From a virus, in IMG/VR virus record IMGVR_UViG_3300046171_000192, positions 1-45,616 of that record: a stretch of DNA of 45,616 nucleotides, one strand, 5' to 3'. Position 1 is the stretch's first letter, and each line of letters begins with the position of its first letter. Position numbers and translations under genes: made by a program. Of the stretch, positions 25,934-35,403 are shown piece by piece. The notes below the pieces were generated by a model. The model did not search any database. It was not told where the DNA came from and saw only the letters and a list, made by a program, of their open reading frames with translations.

Positions 25934-27578
25934 CTATTTCCTCCGGACTCTCGTATACACAAACTTCATTAATAGGGACAGAGCCGGTTAGTTCTATTTC
26001 AAACTCATTGGCTTTGTATCCGCTAGGTAGTCTAAAAATATTGCTATTAGTAACTGTTTGCGTGTGCTTAAGAGTGCCGTCAGCGTATAGTTTAAAGGTT
26101 GGGGATGAGCTATAGCTATCACACTGTACTTTAGCAACAGCAGGGTTTATTGGTCTGGGGGAATAAAACTTTTTTCCGCGCCAAACAAAATTTGAATCAG
26201 CAGTTCCTTCAGCAAACTTAACAACACTACCTCCAACCACTAAGTACAGTTGATCATTTTCTAAATCGTTAAATCCTGCGGTTGCATGAAAGTCTAATTT
26301 TACAAATGAATTTTTGCCGCCTCTAGGATCAAATATAAAACCTTTGCTCTCTGATGAATTTGTATAGAAACCGATATAATGACCTTCCCACTGAAAGCCT
26401 ATGATTGTTTCAGGATCAAATTCTTGCCACTGATCTCTGGAAAATGTTTGTTCTGTAATTAGATTTAATCCGTTATCTGATGCCATAACTAAACCATCTG
26501 GAGAGGCATACATAACAAACTCTCCAAGATCAACAACAGATCGTTTAGAGACGCAAGACAATGTACTGTCAACTTCCATCATACTCATAGCAGACGGATC
26601 TAAGCCTTGAACAATTGCAGGTTTTTCTTTTGTTAGAACTAATAACCCAGTATTTAATGGAGCTATAGCAACAACATCAGATTTGACAGTTAGCTTATAT
26701 CCTTCAGGAAATGCATGAGGCTGAAACGCCTCAGAGAAAGAAACTGTTTGTCCTGAAAATCCAGCTAATATTCCGTTGGGCATTGCAACCAAACCAAGAA
26801 GCGGTCCGTCTTTATGATCTGCAGTTACGTCATCAGCTGGTGCATCAAACGTTGAGGTTGGAAGTTCTTCGCCTAAATTTATTTCTTCCACAGAATCTGC
26901 ATACGTATCTGTTGCTATAGGTACATCAGCAACAAATCTAAACGTACCTCCAGCATCAGTTCGGTAAACTCTCTTAAATAAAAGATTATAGGCTCCTGAA
27001 GGATTCGGTGGAAAATCTAACGTTACTGTTTGATCTGTATGTACATCTACTACCTGTGCTGCTTCAGCGTCACAATTAACGCCTTCCTCACCATAATAAG
27101 AAACGTACGTAAAAATGTACGACCTTGATTGAGGAACTTCTGTATCTACATTAGCAGAGGTTGTTGGCGATAAAGTCACAGATGTAAGGTCAGCAGGTTT
27201 AGGAATGCCTAATCTGTAATAAGTATTATTTCCAACTATTGAAGCTGTTGTCATTCTGGGATATCCAGATGAACCACCTATACCAGTAACATAAATTCTT
27301 TCGTGTGGATCTTCAGCAATAGGAGATCTAACTATATCTATATCCTCATCGCTTCCCATCCAAATTGAACTGCTGTATCTAAACAAGGTTTTGGTTTGCG
27401 ATGATGCTGAGTATGAACCTACAAAGGAAATAGATGATGATGCATTGCTTTTCCAAGGCTCCAGTCTTCCAGAGTCTAAGCGACAATTGGTAGCGGTCTG
27501 CGCCATATCTTCAGGTAGAAGACGTGCGTAAACTTTAGGTGCTTGTCCGCTAAATGTTTGCAGCTTAAAACCTGCCAT
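25926..27578 (-). CDS. Tail nozzle-like beta-propeller virion protein
   Basis: A 550-residue protein opening GFKLQTFSGQAPKVYARLLP then EDMAQTATNCRLDSGRLEPW, a start widespread in podovirus structural proteins that assemble below the adaptor ring. The body is beta-rich with repeated strand-turn elements and aromatic Gly turns (PDGLVMASDNGLNLIT; VWRGKKFYSPRP), consistent with a propeller like that in P22 gp10 or T7 gp12. It sits beside the tip protein, with which it overlaps, and couples by TAATG with the holin gene upstream. The nozzle role is a structural inference, not a motif match. Confidence 0.65.
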   Translation of the reverse strand: MAGFKLQTFSGQAPKVYARLLPEDMAQTATNCRLDSGRLEPWKSNASSSISFVGSYSASSQTKTLFRYSSSIWMGSDEDIDIVRSPIAEDPHERIYVTGIGGSSGYPRMTTASIVGNNTYYRLGIPKPADLTSVTLSPTTSANVDTEVPQSRSYIFTYVSYYGEEGVNCDAEAAQVVDVHTDQTVTLDFPPNPSGAYNLLFKRVYRTDAGGTFRFVADVPIATDTYADSVEEINLGEELPTSTFDAPADDVTADHKDGPLLGLVAMPNGILAGFSGQTVSFSEAFQPHAFPEGYKLTVKSDVVAIAPLNTGLLVLTKEKPAIVQGLDPSAMSMMEVDSTLSCVSKRSVVDLGEFVMYASPDGLVMASDNGLNLITEQTFSRDQWQEFDPETIIGFQWEGHYIGFYTNSSESKGFIFDPRGGKNSFVKLDFHATAGFNDLENDQLYLVVGGSVVKFAEGTADSNFVWRGKKFYSPRPINPAVAKVQCDSYSSSPTFKLYADGTLKHTQTVTNSNIFRLPSGYKANEFEIELTGSVPINEVCVYESPEEIGG

Positions 27579-27940
27579 TACTTTTTATCCTTCTTATTCA
27601 TGACACCCTCAAAGGCGCCACCACCAAAGTAAAAACCAACTATCGTTAGCATGATCCAGTCAATCTTAAATGCGCTAATTAGTTCCTGAACAGGACCAAT
27701 GTCCTTATCCATAAAGAACAAAGCTAAAACCATTAAGTATGAAGCAACAAACGTAAAACCAAATATTAAAGCTAAGTACCGTTGAGCAATCTTAAATGGA
27801 GCGTAACTGGTTAAGAGATCAGTTTTCGCCTTAGTCTTTGCTTCGATAGCTTCTGTTTCTGACGTATGAAAGCTGTCAATAAGATCTAAACCCTTACTGA
27901 CGACATCACCGCTGCCTAATATCTGACTTAATATGCCCAT
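27578..27940 (-). CDS. Holin-like membrane protein (3TM/GTA type)
   Basis: A 120-residue protein with a charged N-terminal helix (SFHTSETEAIEAKTKAKTDL), the short SYAPFKIAQRYLAL motif and two clear membrane segments (about 55-77 and 93-112, the latter GFYFGGGAFEGV), ending in a Lys-rich tail. The R-Y-x-A-L-I start of the first helix and the Gly-rich second helix match holins of the 3TM/gene-transfer-agent class. Lysis timing would be its job, although it lies among tail genes. Start ATG 27940. Confidence 0.72.
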   Translation of the reverse strand: MGILSQILGSGDVVSKGLDLIDSFHTSETEAIEAKTKAKTDLLTSYAPFKIAQRYLALIFGFTFVASYLMVLALFFMDKDIGPVQELISAFKIDWIMLTIVGFYFGGGAFEGVMNKKDKK

Positions 27941-27943
27941 TGA

Positions 27944-28273
27944 TTACCAAGGCACTTCCGCTACGACTGAAGGAGCCTTAGACTCAGCAATCTGATTTGC
28001 AATAGATGCTTCAAGAGAAGTTACTTGCTCTTCTCCCATAGAATCTTTACACCACTGAATCGCTACAGCTTCTGTAATATCTGCAAATGCTACCCATGAT
28101 TCGCTTTCAGGGTCTGGGGTAAATGAAGAAGTGCCGTAGGATGATCCATAATGACTGACTGCGTCATCACCTGATCCTACTTCTTCTGAGTCTGATGCTC
28201 GCCAATGGGCAACGATTACACCATCGTCACTTGCATTGCGCTCTAATTGTACTACTGTCCAAGTTACTGCCAT
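27944..28273 (-). CDS. Small conserved tail-region protein (109 aa)
   Basis: Begins MAVTWTVVQLERNASDDGVI then VAHWRASDSE, with SSYGTSSFTPDPESESWVAF and an acidic helical end. This W-T-V/I-x-x-L-E-R opening and S-Y-G-x-x-x-F-x-P pattern recur in small proteins beside fibre genes of cyanophages and pelagiphages (a DUF7936-like type), with no known function. Probably a structural or assembly partner of the fibre. Start after GAGGTATAG. Confidence 0.65.
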   Translation of the reverse strand: MAVTWTVVQLERNASDDGVIVAHWRASDSEEVGSGDDAVSHYGSSYGTSSFTPDPESESWVAFADITEAVAIQWCKDSMGEEQVTSLEASIANQIAESKAPSVVAEVPW

Positions 28274-28277
28274 TTTT

Positions 28278-28523
28278 CTATACCTCTGTTAAAGATGCTT
28301 GATATGCGGCAATAACCGCGTCTGTATGTACAGCGGCACAAATAGCTTGCACCTCTGTAGATTCGCTTGAGTAGTCGTCACCAGCATTAACTACGTGCCT
28401 GTGGTAGCCAGAAGATATTTCAACGCCATCCTCTAAGACTTGCGTACAAGTCCTGATTTGAACCGTTTTATGTACTCCCACGATTTCTATTTTATCTTCT
28501 GATATTATTTTTTCTAAAGCCAT
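28278..28523 (-). CDS. Small conserved tail-region protein (81 aa)
   Basis: Begins MALEKIISEDKIEIVGVHKT then VQIRTCTQVLEDGVEISSGY, HRHVVNAGDD, and ends VQAICAAVHTDAVIAAYQAS. The order of these phrases is shared by small marine phage proteins next to tail fibres. Ribosome site CAGGAG is good. Function unknown; a fibre-linked or chaperone role is inferred from location. Confidence 0.62.
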   Translation of the reverse strand: MALEKIISEDKIEIVGVHKTVQIRTCTQVLEDGVEISSGYHRHVVNAGDDYSSESTEVQAICAAVHTDAVIAAYQASLTEV

Positions 28524-28550
28524 TGTATTGCTCCTGTCTGTGCCATATTG

Positions 28551-31500
28551 TTAAGCTGTTTGATAGGTAAAACTAAAATTAAAGTACGCATTAGCCGGAG
28601 GTGCCGCGCCATTTGTTGCCTTTATAACAGCCGTAGTTGCATTGTTGCCAACACTAACAAACACACTTACTCCTGTTTGTGCGACTTCTTGACCAGAACC
28701 ATTGCCTGATTGACCACCTAATACACCAACAGCAAAAGGTAAAGTCATACTGTAAGACGTTGGTACTGTTCCTGACGTTGGTACATAATGGGATGTAACT
28801 GCAACATTAACTACTCTACCAACTTTTGTATATGTACCAACATTTGTACCTGTTACAGTACCAGCAGTACCTCCACCGGCTACAGTATAAGTAGGCGTAA
28901 AAGTTCCCTCCTCATAGTCATCTAACTTATTAGCCGCGCCTGTACCGCCTAGGTAGACACCGCCTGATAGGTAGAGGTCTTTAAAGCGATAGTTAGTCTC
29001 ACCAATATCTACGGTGTTATCGTTGACGGTTCCTGATCCACTTGTCGGATATATTTTTCCAACTCCAGAGTCAAACCTAAGTCCAGTAGCACCCCCTGCA
29101 ATGTAAAGGTCATCACCACCGACAACGCCCACACCGCCCACAAATGCCCCTGCCTTTCTAAGGCTAATAATTCTGCCGTCTGTACCCATTCTATTGAGAT
29201 ACAGGCACTCGCCACTGTCTACGGCACTTTGAACTTCTCCACTAGCCCTAAGATCTATGCCACTACCGCTAGAGTTATTAAAAACATTTGTGTCAGTAGT
29301 CCCCACAAGCAAATCACCGCCAGCCGTCAGCATCATGTTGGTCTGAGGTGTGGCAGTGTTTCCTGCTGTACCTGCTGGAGCAGTAGCCCAATAGTGTATG
29401 CCGTTAGTTATTTGATAACTACCGACTGCTACAGAGCTGACAGAATACTTGTAGGTTGATGCCGCGTCCCAAAATAAACCAGACATAAAATGAGTATCTG
29501 CCGCACCTCTACCTGTTATGCTTGAGCCAGAATTACCAATTTCTAGAGATTTATAGTGTGAAGCTGAAGGAACAACACCAATACCCACCGACCCTGATGA
29601 GTCTATGGTTATGGCTTGTGAATTGTTTACATAGAACAACATCTTATCTACGGAGTGCGAATACTCAATTCTTCCTACATAAGCGGCTGATCCTGCAGTC
29701 CCGTCAGCAAAGAATATATTGCTTTCTCCGCCACCATATATTGTCATCCCTTCTGAACCACTACCGCTACCAATAACTAAATTATTAGCACCCGAGTTAA
29801 ACGAACTAGCAATAGCGTTACCAATACCCACGTTGCCTGAATTATCAATCGTCATAGCAGTCGTCCAGCTTATTGCTGAGTCTGCTGATCCAGACGGTGC
29901 AACTTTAAATAAATGAGTACCAGCATTTTGAAAATACTGAGATGCTTCATCTGTTGCAATGTACGACTCTTGATTGCTTGAGTTTATGTAAGAGTTTGCG
30001 CTGAGATAAGTACGTGAAGGATTTACTGTATTTCCCGCAAATGATGCACCCAGACCAACTTGTAATACGTCAACAGTTGATAGCCAAGTTTCTGGAACCA
30101 CACCAATACCCACGTTGCCTGATGAGTCTATTCTCATGCGTTCTGTTTGAGACGCAATTTCAGATGCACCAGTTGTAAAGGTAATACCGTCATAACCACC
30201 AAGATTTAGATAGTTACCTACACCTGCATAAGCCCCTGCCGCCCCACGCCAAATTCCTACGTTAGCGCCAGTAGAGTTAATATCACCTAAAGACAACAAG
30301 CCTCGTCCGTTGTCATCACCTAATTTTGCATTGCCTGACACTTGTAAAGTCGTTGAAGATTTAAGAGTAACTGGTGTGCAACCAATACCCACGTTGCCAG
30401 CGGTATACATGCTTCCATCACCGTTAACGTAGTGGGTGTAAGTGTTACTTGTTGTGCTTCTTACTAAATAAGTAGAACCACCATCTGCAAGAGACATAAT
30501 GGCTTCGCTACCGTCTATATAGCCTCCTGCAACATTCACACTTGTGCTTGTTTTCTTCAGTAATAGAATGCCGCCTGATGTGAGCCTTGCGCGTTCTTGT
30601 GATGCTGTTCTGAACAATAGATTTTCTGAACCACCCATAGTTCCAATAACACTATCACCGCCTTCAACACCAATGAGCTGTAATCCGCTAGTTCCAAACG
30701 TCCCAATAACGTGCTGACCATTGTTTGATTGAACAATACTGCCATTGACTGAAAGTTTGGCTCCTGAGTATGCCGAACTAGTGCCAATACCCACATTCCC
30801 TGATGAGTCTATTCGCATGCGTTCTGTGCTGTTAGTGCCAAAACGCATAAAGTTACTGCCACCATCATTTTGAGCATAGGTAATAAAACCAACGCCCGAA
30901 ACGCTATCACTAAATCTAATAATACTTTCAGCACCACTAGCTTCTGGGGCTTTTAAATCTAATACTGCATCTCCACCTCCCCCTGCTTCTATTGTTGCAG
31001 TTGCAGTAGTAGTGCTTTTAATATGTAACAATGAACTAGGCGCAGTGGTGCTTCCCACCATAAGGGAGTTGTACACGTTAAAATGACCTGACGAACCATC
31101 GAACATAGCAATCGCTTGCTGTTTGCCGTTGCCAATTCTTAAGTCTCTAAACTTCGTTGTGCCACCTTGATAGCCTTCAAAGTTAATCCAAGTGGAGTGG
31201 TCATCTGAATTTGCATTCCAACCACTACTAAATGAATTACCTACGCTATCTCTAAAGTAACCATTGCCACCATCGAGGAATGTAGTTCCGTCTATGGTCA
31301 CTGCCCCGCTGAATGTGCTTGCCCCTGCATCGCTTATGACTAATGGAAAAGTGTTATCAGTCACATTGCGTATAACAAAGCCGTTGTTTGTTACACCTGA
31401 CTGTCCACCACCTATAGCATACGTTTTTGCGCCCTGTGTGTTTGTAAAGGTTGTGTGTGCTTGTTCGCCAGTTGCTGTAGCTCCTGTAATAGCTATTTTC

Positions 31501-33749
31501 CCACTAGCTCCTCCACTGCCTGTACTCACGCTACCTGAGAATGTGGCGGCTTGAGATGTACCAGCTAGTCGTAAAGCTTGTGTAGCAGTTGAACTACCAG
31601 CCGTGTAAAAAGTTATTCCTCCGTTGTCGGAAGATACAATATCGCCTACTGTGATTTTTGCGTGATTAGCGTTGCCGCTACAACTTTGTAGTGTTGCTAC
31701 TCCAGTAGCTCCACTGCTTCCAAATATAGTTGGGGAATACAAAGCTACACTTAAATGAGCATTTTTAAACCTCGCGCTGGTACTACCTAAGTCAATAGCA
31801 TTATCCCGAATACCGCCCACGCTATTTGCTGGTAGCACAGATGAACCGTTGTAAAACAAAATGTTTGAATCGGCTGTACCTATGAAAAGGTCTCCACTCG
31901 CTGTGCCTATCGTGCCGTTGTATGAAGTACCAAATAGAATTTTGCCAGAGGTAAGACTTAAGTCTCCTGAGAATGTGGCGTTTTGAGAGGAGTCTAATGT
32001 TAGAGCCTGTGTGCCTGTTCGTGTTGTTGTATTTGCGGCAGTATTAAATGTTATTTGAGTAGCGGCATTATATTGTGAAGAAGCACCGCCTATATCTATT
32101 CTATTAAGTGATGAGTTTGCAAAGTATTGTAATACCTGAAAACCTTCTGTTTCTGTTCCAGAGTCGTATTGACGGGCTAATAAATGTCCCTCTTTATTAG
32201 TATTGTCAGTATTGTTGTTGGCAAAAGTAAAGTTTTGGTTGGCTGTAATTGAACCTGAAAAAGTGGCGTTGCCATTAGAGGCTATAGATAAATATTCGCT
32301 TAGACTATTGTTAGCATCTACTTGTCTGCCGATTGAAAATCTGTGGTTTGTGCCAATTCCCATCTGCCAGTATTTTTCATTAGTGCCACCAGTTGAACGA
32401 GTAAAGGTTTGGTATACAGAATTAGCACCACCTGAATTCAGTTCAAATTTAGTTGTAGGAGCAGTGGTGCTTCCCACCATAAGTGATGAGCCAATGCTGA
32501 CGTTGCCTGTATTTGAAATAAGCATATGACTAGCATTATCAGAGCCGCCTAAATATAACCCTGAATAAGATGATATGTTTGCATTTTGACTGCCGCTGTT
32601 TGCAGAGCGTATTTTAATAAATCTGCCATTAGTGTCGTCAACCATCACCATTGCGCCACTACTATTTTCTACATCTAAAGTAGCACTAGGCGAACTAGTT
32701 CCAATTCCCAAATTTCCGCCAGTATTAAAATAGCTGTCTGAGTTAGCGTTTGATCCAATAAGAACATTAAGATTACTGCCGTCATACAATCTTAGCGTGG
32801 CGGCATCAGTAGATTGCTGATGTATCCATGCTATGCTATTACCACCGCTCCCTTTTAATAATATGCCGTTATCGTTTCCAGATGATTTCACTTCCAACGT
32901 GTTTGAGGGAGCAGTGGTGAAACCCACACCAATTTTGCCATTGGGGATGTTGACGTTTTGTGATGAACTAATTGTTAAGGCGTCAGAACCATTTGTTGCG
33001 ATTTTTACATAGTTAGATGCATTTGAACCAATGATGTAGTTTGTACCACCGCCCCACTCCAACTTGTAACCATCAGAAAGCCGTGGGTGAGACAGATTAA
33101 AATAGCTTCGGTTTCCACCACCATCTACAGTAAGCCCATCGGCTACAACTGAGCCTGTTACGTCTATGCCTGTGGAGGTGGTGGCTAGTTTGGGTGCATT
33201 GTTATAAAAGAGTTTTACTTCTGCTCCATCGTTGCCATGTATAAAGTCTTTTGTGTTGTCTGCGTTTCCAGCACGAAACTCATTAGCATTTATGTATAAG
33301 TTGCCGTAACCTGAATCAACGATATAACTGTTGTTGCTATCATGGTAAATCTGTAAGTCAGAGCCAGCACCAAACTGTGCCTTGACGTTATCGCCAAGTG
33401 ATAGGTTGCCTGTCATCGTATCTCCAGATATGGAGACAGATTCTGTATCACCTTGAGTGCTTAGATCGTTTAAAGATGCAGCCGTAACACGCAACGCAAC
33501 TTCATCACCGGAAGAATGGCTAATAGCAGACGTACCGTCTTGCGCCCGCTGAATGGTAAACGTGGTCCCAGAAACACCTGTTACCTTGACAATTTCAGAT
33601 CCCGAATCAATACCTATTGTCGCGTAGAAATAATCGCCACTCCCAAGAGTTGGGAATAGAGAAGCGCTGGTAACACTAATAGACGTTGCTGAGTCAGAAA
33701 CGCCACTAGCCAGCGTAGTGCTAGCTAGGTTCGAAAACTTAATCGCCAT
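28551..33749 (-). CDS. Long repetitive tail fibre (1732 aa)
   Basis: Fibre built of beta-rich repeats. It has an N-terminal attachment region (MAIKFSNLASTTLASGVSDS, then SGSEIVKVTGVSGTTFTIQR), then at least seven GNVGIGT-type turns (GNLGIG, GNVSIG, GNVGIGT, GNVGIGV) and several ATFSGS-type turns spread over about 1400 residues. The C-terminal domain starts at about KLDDYEEGTFTPTYTVAGG, a fibre end found in many marine phages. No S74 auto-chaperone motif is visible. DNA repeats persist in places: a 23-base identical stretch occurs at 31042-31064 and 32461-32483, which would allow recombination between repeats. Start ATG 33749 after GGAG. Confidence 0.85.
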   Translation of the reverse strand: MAIKFSNLASTTLASGVSDSATSISVTSASLFPTLGSGDYFYATIGIDSGSEIVKVTGVSGTTFTIQRAQDGTSAISHSSGDEVALRVTAASLNDLSTQGDTESVSISGDTMTGNLSLGDNVKAQFGAGSDLQIYHDSNNSYIVDSGYGNLYINANEFRAGNADNTKDFIHGNDGAEVKLFYNNAPKLATTSTGIDVTGSVVADGLTVDGGGNRSYFNLSHPRLSDGYKLEWGGGTNYIIGSNASNYVKIATNGSDALTISSSQNVNIPNGKIGVGFTTAPSNTLEVKSSGNDNGILLKGSGGNSIAWIHQQSTDAATLRLYDGSNLNVLIGSNANSDSYFNTGGNLGIGTSSPSATLDVENSSGAMVMVDDTNGRFIKIRSANSGSQNANISSYSGLYLGGSDNASHMLISNTGNVSIGSSLMVGSTTAPTTKFELNSGGANSVYQTFTRSTGGTNEKYWQMGIGTNHRFSIGRQVDANNSLSEYLSIASNGNATFSGSITANQNFTFANNNTDNTNKEGHLLARQYDSGTETEGFQVLQYFANSSLNRIDIGGASSQYNAATQITFNTAANTTTRTGTQALTLDSSQNATFSGDLSLTSGKILFGTSYNGTIGTASGDLFIGTADSNILFYNGSSVLPANSVGGIRDNAIDLGSTSARFKNAHLSVALYSPTIFGSSGATGVATLQSCSGNANHAKITVGDIVSSDNGGITFYTAGSSTATQALRLAGTSQAATFSGSVSTGSGGASGKIAITGATATGEQAHTTFTNTQGAKTYAIGGGQSGVTNNGFVIRNVTDNTFPLVISDAGASTFSGAVTIDGTTFLDGGNGYFRDSVGNSFSSGWNANSDDHSTWINFEGYQGGTTKFRDLRIGNGKQQAIAMFDGSSGHFNVYNSLMVGSTTAPSSLLHIKSTTTATATIEAGGGGDAVLDLKAPEASGAESIIRFSDSVSGVGFITYAQNDGGSNFMRFGTNSTERMRIDSSGNVGIGTSSAYSGAKLSVNGSIVQSNNGQHVIGTFGTSGLQLIGVEGGDSVIGTMGGSENLLFRTASQERARLTSGGILLLKKTSTSVNVAGGYIDGSEAIMSLADGGSTYLVRSTTSNTYTHYVNGDGSMYTAGNVGIGCTPVTLKSSTTLQVSGNAKLGDDNGRGLLSLGDINSTGANVGIWRGAAGAYAGVGNYLNLGGYDGITFTTGASEIASQTERMRIDSSGNVGIGVVPETWLSTVDVLQVGLGASFAGNTVNPSRTYLSANSYINSSNQESYIATDEASQYFQNAGTHLFKVAPSGSADSAISWTTAMTIDNSGNVGIGNAIASSFNSGANNLVIGSGSGSEGMTIYGGGESNIFFADGTAGSAAYVGRIEYSHSVDKMLFYVNNSQAITIDSSGSVGIGVVPSASHYKSLEIGNSGSSITGRGAADTHFMSGLFWDAASTYKYSVSSVAVGSYQITNGIHYWATAPAGTAGNTATPQTNMMLTAGGDLLVGTTDTNVFNNSSGSGIDLRASGEVQSAVDSGECLYLNRMGTDGRIISLRKAGAFVGGVGVVGGDDLYIAGGATGLRFDSGVGKIYPTSGSGTVNDNTVDIGETNYRFKDLYLSGGVYLGGTGAANKLDDYEEGTFTPTYTVAGGGTAGTVTGTNVGTYTKVGRVVNVAVTSHYVPTSGTVPTSYSMTLPFAVGVLGGQSGNGSGQEVAQTGVSVFVSVGNNATTAVIKATNGAAPPANAYFNFSFTYQTA

Positions 33750-33758
33750 TTATGGCTC

Positions 33759-34205
33759 CTAGCTAGCTGTAATTGTCCACGTTATGGAAAGACTATCCGT
33801 ATTTGCCTTGTTTATAATCGAGAATACCGTTCTGCAAAGCATTGTTCCGCCAGAAGATGCATTCAAGATTGCTGCCTCAACAACACCAGCAGCAGAGGCA
33901 GGTGTTCCAGCTGGGAACGTCGCCACATAAACAATGTCGTTTCCTGAAGCTGTTGTGCTAGTTAAAGCAACTCTAGCAACCTCAGAACCTAACGTAGTAT
34001 TTCCAACCGCAGCAGCGGTGCTAGATGTACCAATAGCCATGTGACTCATAACGCTAGCTGATGTTCCAGCCATGCGAGAAGCAACAAAGGTCTTACCGGT
34101 AGTAACAACCAAATTGGGAATTTCTTGTGTTTCTTTTACGGTGCCATTCTCTGCTATTAGGTTAACAGTCAGGCGCCCTTTTAATTTAAGATCATCAACG
34201 ATCAT
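33759..34205 (-). CDS. Structural protein before tail fibre (148 aa)
   Basis: Beta-rich protein: MIVDDLKLKGRLTVNLIAEN, PNLVVTTGKTFVASRMAG, SVMSHMAIGTSSTAA, and a final strand pattern FSIINKANTDSLSITWTITA. The T-G-K-x-x-x-A-S-R-M and H-M-A-I-G-T motifs are common in short phage tail proteins near fibres. Start ATG after GGAGACCTACC. It is the first gene after the internal promoter and structured leader, so it and the fibre may form one transcript. Exact role unknown. Confidence 0.62.
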   Translation of the reverse strand: MIVDDLKLKGRLTVNLIAENGTVKETQEIPNLVVTTGKTFVASRMAGTSASVMSHMAIGTSSTAAAVGNTTLGSEVARVALTSTTASGNDIVYVATFPAGTPASAAGVVEAAILNASSGGTMLCRTVFSIINKANTDSLSITWTITAS

Positions 34206-34237
34206 GGTAGGTCTCCGAATTAATCAGCATTCAATTC

Positions 34238-34270
34238 TAAAATTGCCGAGTATTCTTAAAAACCGGCAAT
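34238..34270 (-). terminator. Weak terminator or attenuator hairpin in leader
   Basis: Stem ATTGCCG/CGGCAAT with a 15-base loop, then TTTTAG. A rival pairing AATACT (34273-34268) with AGTATT (34254-34249) uses overlapping bases and would prevent the first, so the two forms are mutually exclusive. The T tract is short. Confidence 0.4.
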
Positions 34271-34371
34271 ACTGAACTGTCAGATTTTCCTATCCATGAA
34301 GACAGCGTAGATACGTCTTGTAGCTTTACTATATATATAGCTGACTTCGACGCATAAAAGTCATTAAATCT
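34238..34371 (-). ncRNA. Candidate structured leader RNA or small RNA
   Basis: RNA expected from the strong promoter just upstream. Three stems in order: ATGCGTC with GACGTAT (34355-34349 with 34317-34311, one G-U pair) enclosing the palindrome CTATATATATAG (34329-34340); CTGTC with GACAG (34305-34301 with 34281-34277); and ATTGCCG with CGGCAAT (34270-34264 with 34248-34242) followed by TTTT. The total is about 134 nt if termination occurs at the last hairpin, or a leader of about 165 nt if not. No canonical start gives a protein of useful length here. No known RNA family recognised. Confidence 0.4.
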
Positions 34372-34377
34372 CTTACC

Positions 34378-34406
34378 ATTATAGGCGCTGAAAGAGTATT
34401 TGACAA
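34378..34406 (-). promoter_or_regulatory. Strong internal late promoter (sigma70-type)
   Basis: Minus strand: TTGTCA (34406-34401), 17-base spacer, TATAAT (34383-34378). One mismatch in the -35, perfect -10 and optimal spacing, in the only 235-bp gap of the structural block. Predicted start near 34371. Confidence 0.72.
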
Positions 34407-34440
34407 AGTAAATAATTCCTGCTCAGCGCTTCAATTGTTA

Positions 34441-35397
34441 CTAGGCATTTAATACCATATTGCCCATTAAGGACTTGTTAAGAACAGAGCTTGTTATTAA
34501 GTGATCAAACTCTAACGTTTCTGTTAGTCCTATTACGTTTGTTTTAACACCTTCAACATCTTTATCTATTTGAGCAAAATCATCTAACGTAAAGAAGTCT
34601 TGAAGTGTCTTGCTTACAACAAATGATGAGATGTCCTCAGAGACTGTCAATGAATCTGAAGGCTCACCTGTAACAGTTACAACACCAGACAGTTCGTTAA
34701 AGACAAAGTTATTTGGCTGTCTTGTTATTGTTAAATTATCAAGAATAAATGCAGGCTCTGATATTCCCTTACCTACATTAAATGTCTGTGACTCACTAAA
34801 TGACTGTGTATCGAATATTCCTTTATTGGGGTGAGTAGTTGTTTCATCCGCAAAATTAAAATTATCAGAAGTAGCTTTACCAAAGCTTACCGCATGAGCA
34901 TCAACCACGCTCACAGGGCTGTTAAACTGTCTTATAAATGTAAGAAGAGTGTGTACGTTTTCAGTAAATGAAAAATTATCTGATGCTAATTTACCCACAG
35001 AAAACGTGTTTACATCTAGCAGGCTGACAGAATCTTGTTCAACTTTACCGGCATGAGTTCTGGCAAAGTCAGAAAAGCTAAAATCATCTGATAAAACTTT
35101 ACCGACAACAAATACAGGATCTGCAGAAAGGAAGCCGACTTGATCTGAAACCGATTTGGTTACTGCGAATACAGCAGCATCATTAAATGCAAACTGATCA
35201 TCAAAGAGGTAAATAGTTCGTTCAGCGTTAACGTGAACATCATGCAGATATAAGTTTTTCCAATTAGCAACCGCGACCAGTTTCTGAAAAGAAACCTGAT
35301 TGCCAAGTGCTGGAACTAATGAGGCATCAATACTTAAATTGCGATGCGTTGCAGTAGCGTGTACTGATCTAAAACTTACAGTCGCTCTGATAGCCAT
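34441..35397 (-). CDS. Repeat-containing structural protein (318 aa)
   Basis: After an N-terminal part (MAIRATVSFRSVHATATHRN) come imperfect repeats of about 36-38 residues marked by V-G-K-x-x-S-D-x-F-S-F: FVVGKVLSDDFSFSD, FSVGKLASDNFSFTE, SFGKATSDNFNFAD, FNVGKGISEPAFIL, FVVSKTLQDFFTLDD. Such alternating polar and aromatic strands suggest an extended beta fibre or a sheath-like accessory. No known domain. The ribosome site is weak and it follows the BppU-like gene closely. Probably a minor tail or fibre-connector protein. Confidence 0.6.
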   Translation of the reverse strand: MAIRATVSFRSVHATATHRNLSIDASLVPALGNQVSFQKLVAVANWKNLYLHDVHVNAERTIYLFDDQFAFNDAAVFAVTKSVSDQVGFLSADPVFVVGKVLSDDFSFSDFARTHAGKVEQDSVSLLDVNTFSVGKLASDNFSFTENVHTLLTFIRQFNSPVSVVDAHAVSFGKATSDNFNFADETTTHPNKGIFDTQSFSESQTFNVGKGISEPAFILDNLTITRQPNNFVFNELSGVVTVTGEPSDSLTVSEDISSFVVSKTLQDFFTLDDFAQIDKDVEGVKTNVIGLTETLEFDHLITSSVLNKSLMGNMVLNA

Positions 35398-35403
35398 GAG
35401 CGA

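Noticed and set aside
34237-34416. A 59-codon open frame in the tail-fibre leader
   Set aside because: It has no ATG, GTG or TTG start (only ATT), and its first part overlaps the promoter, so it would lie largely upstream of the predicted transcript start.
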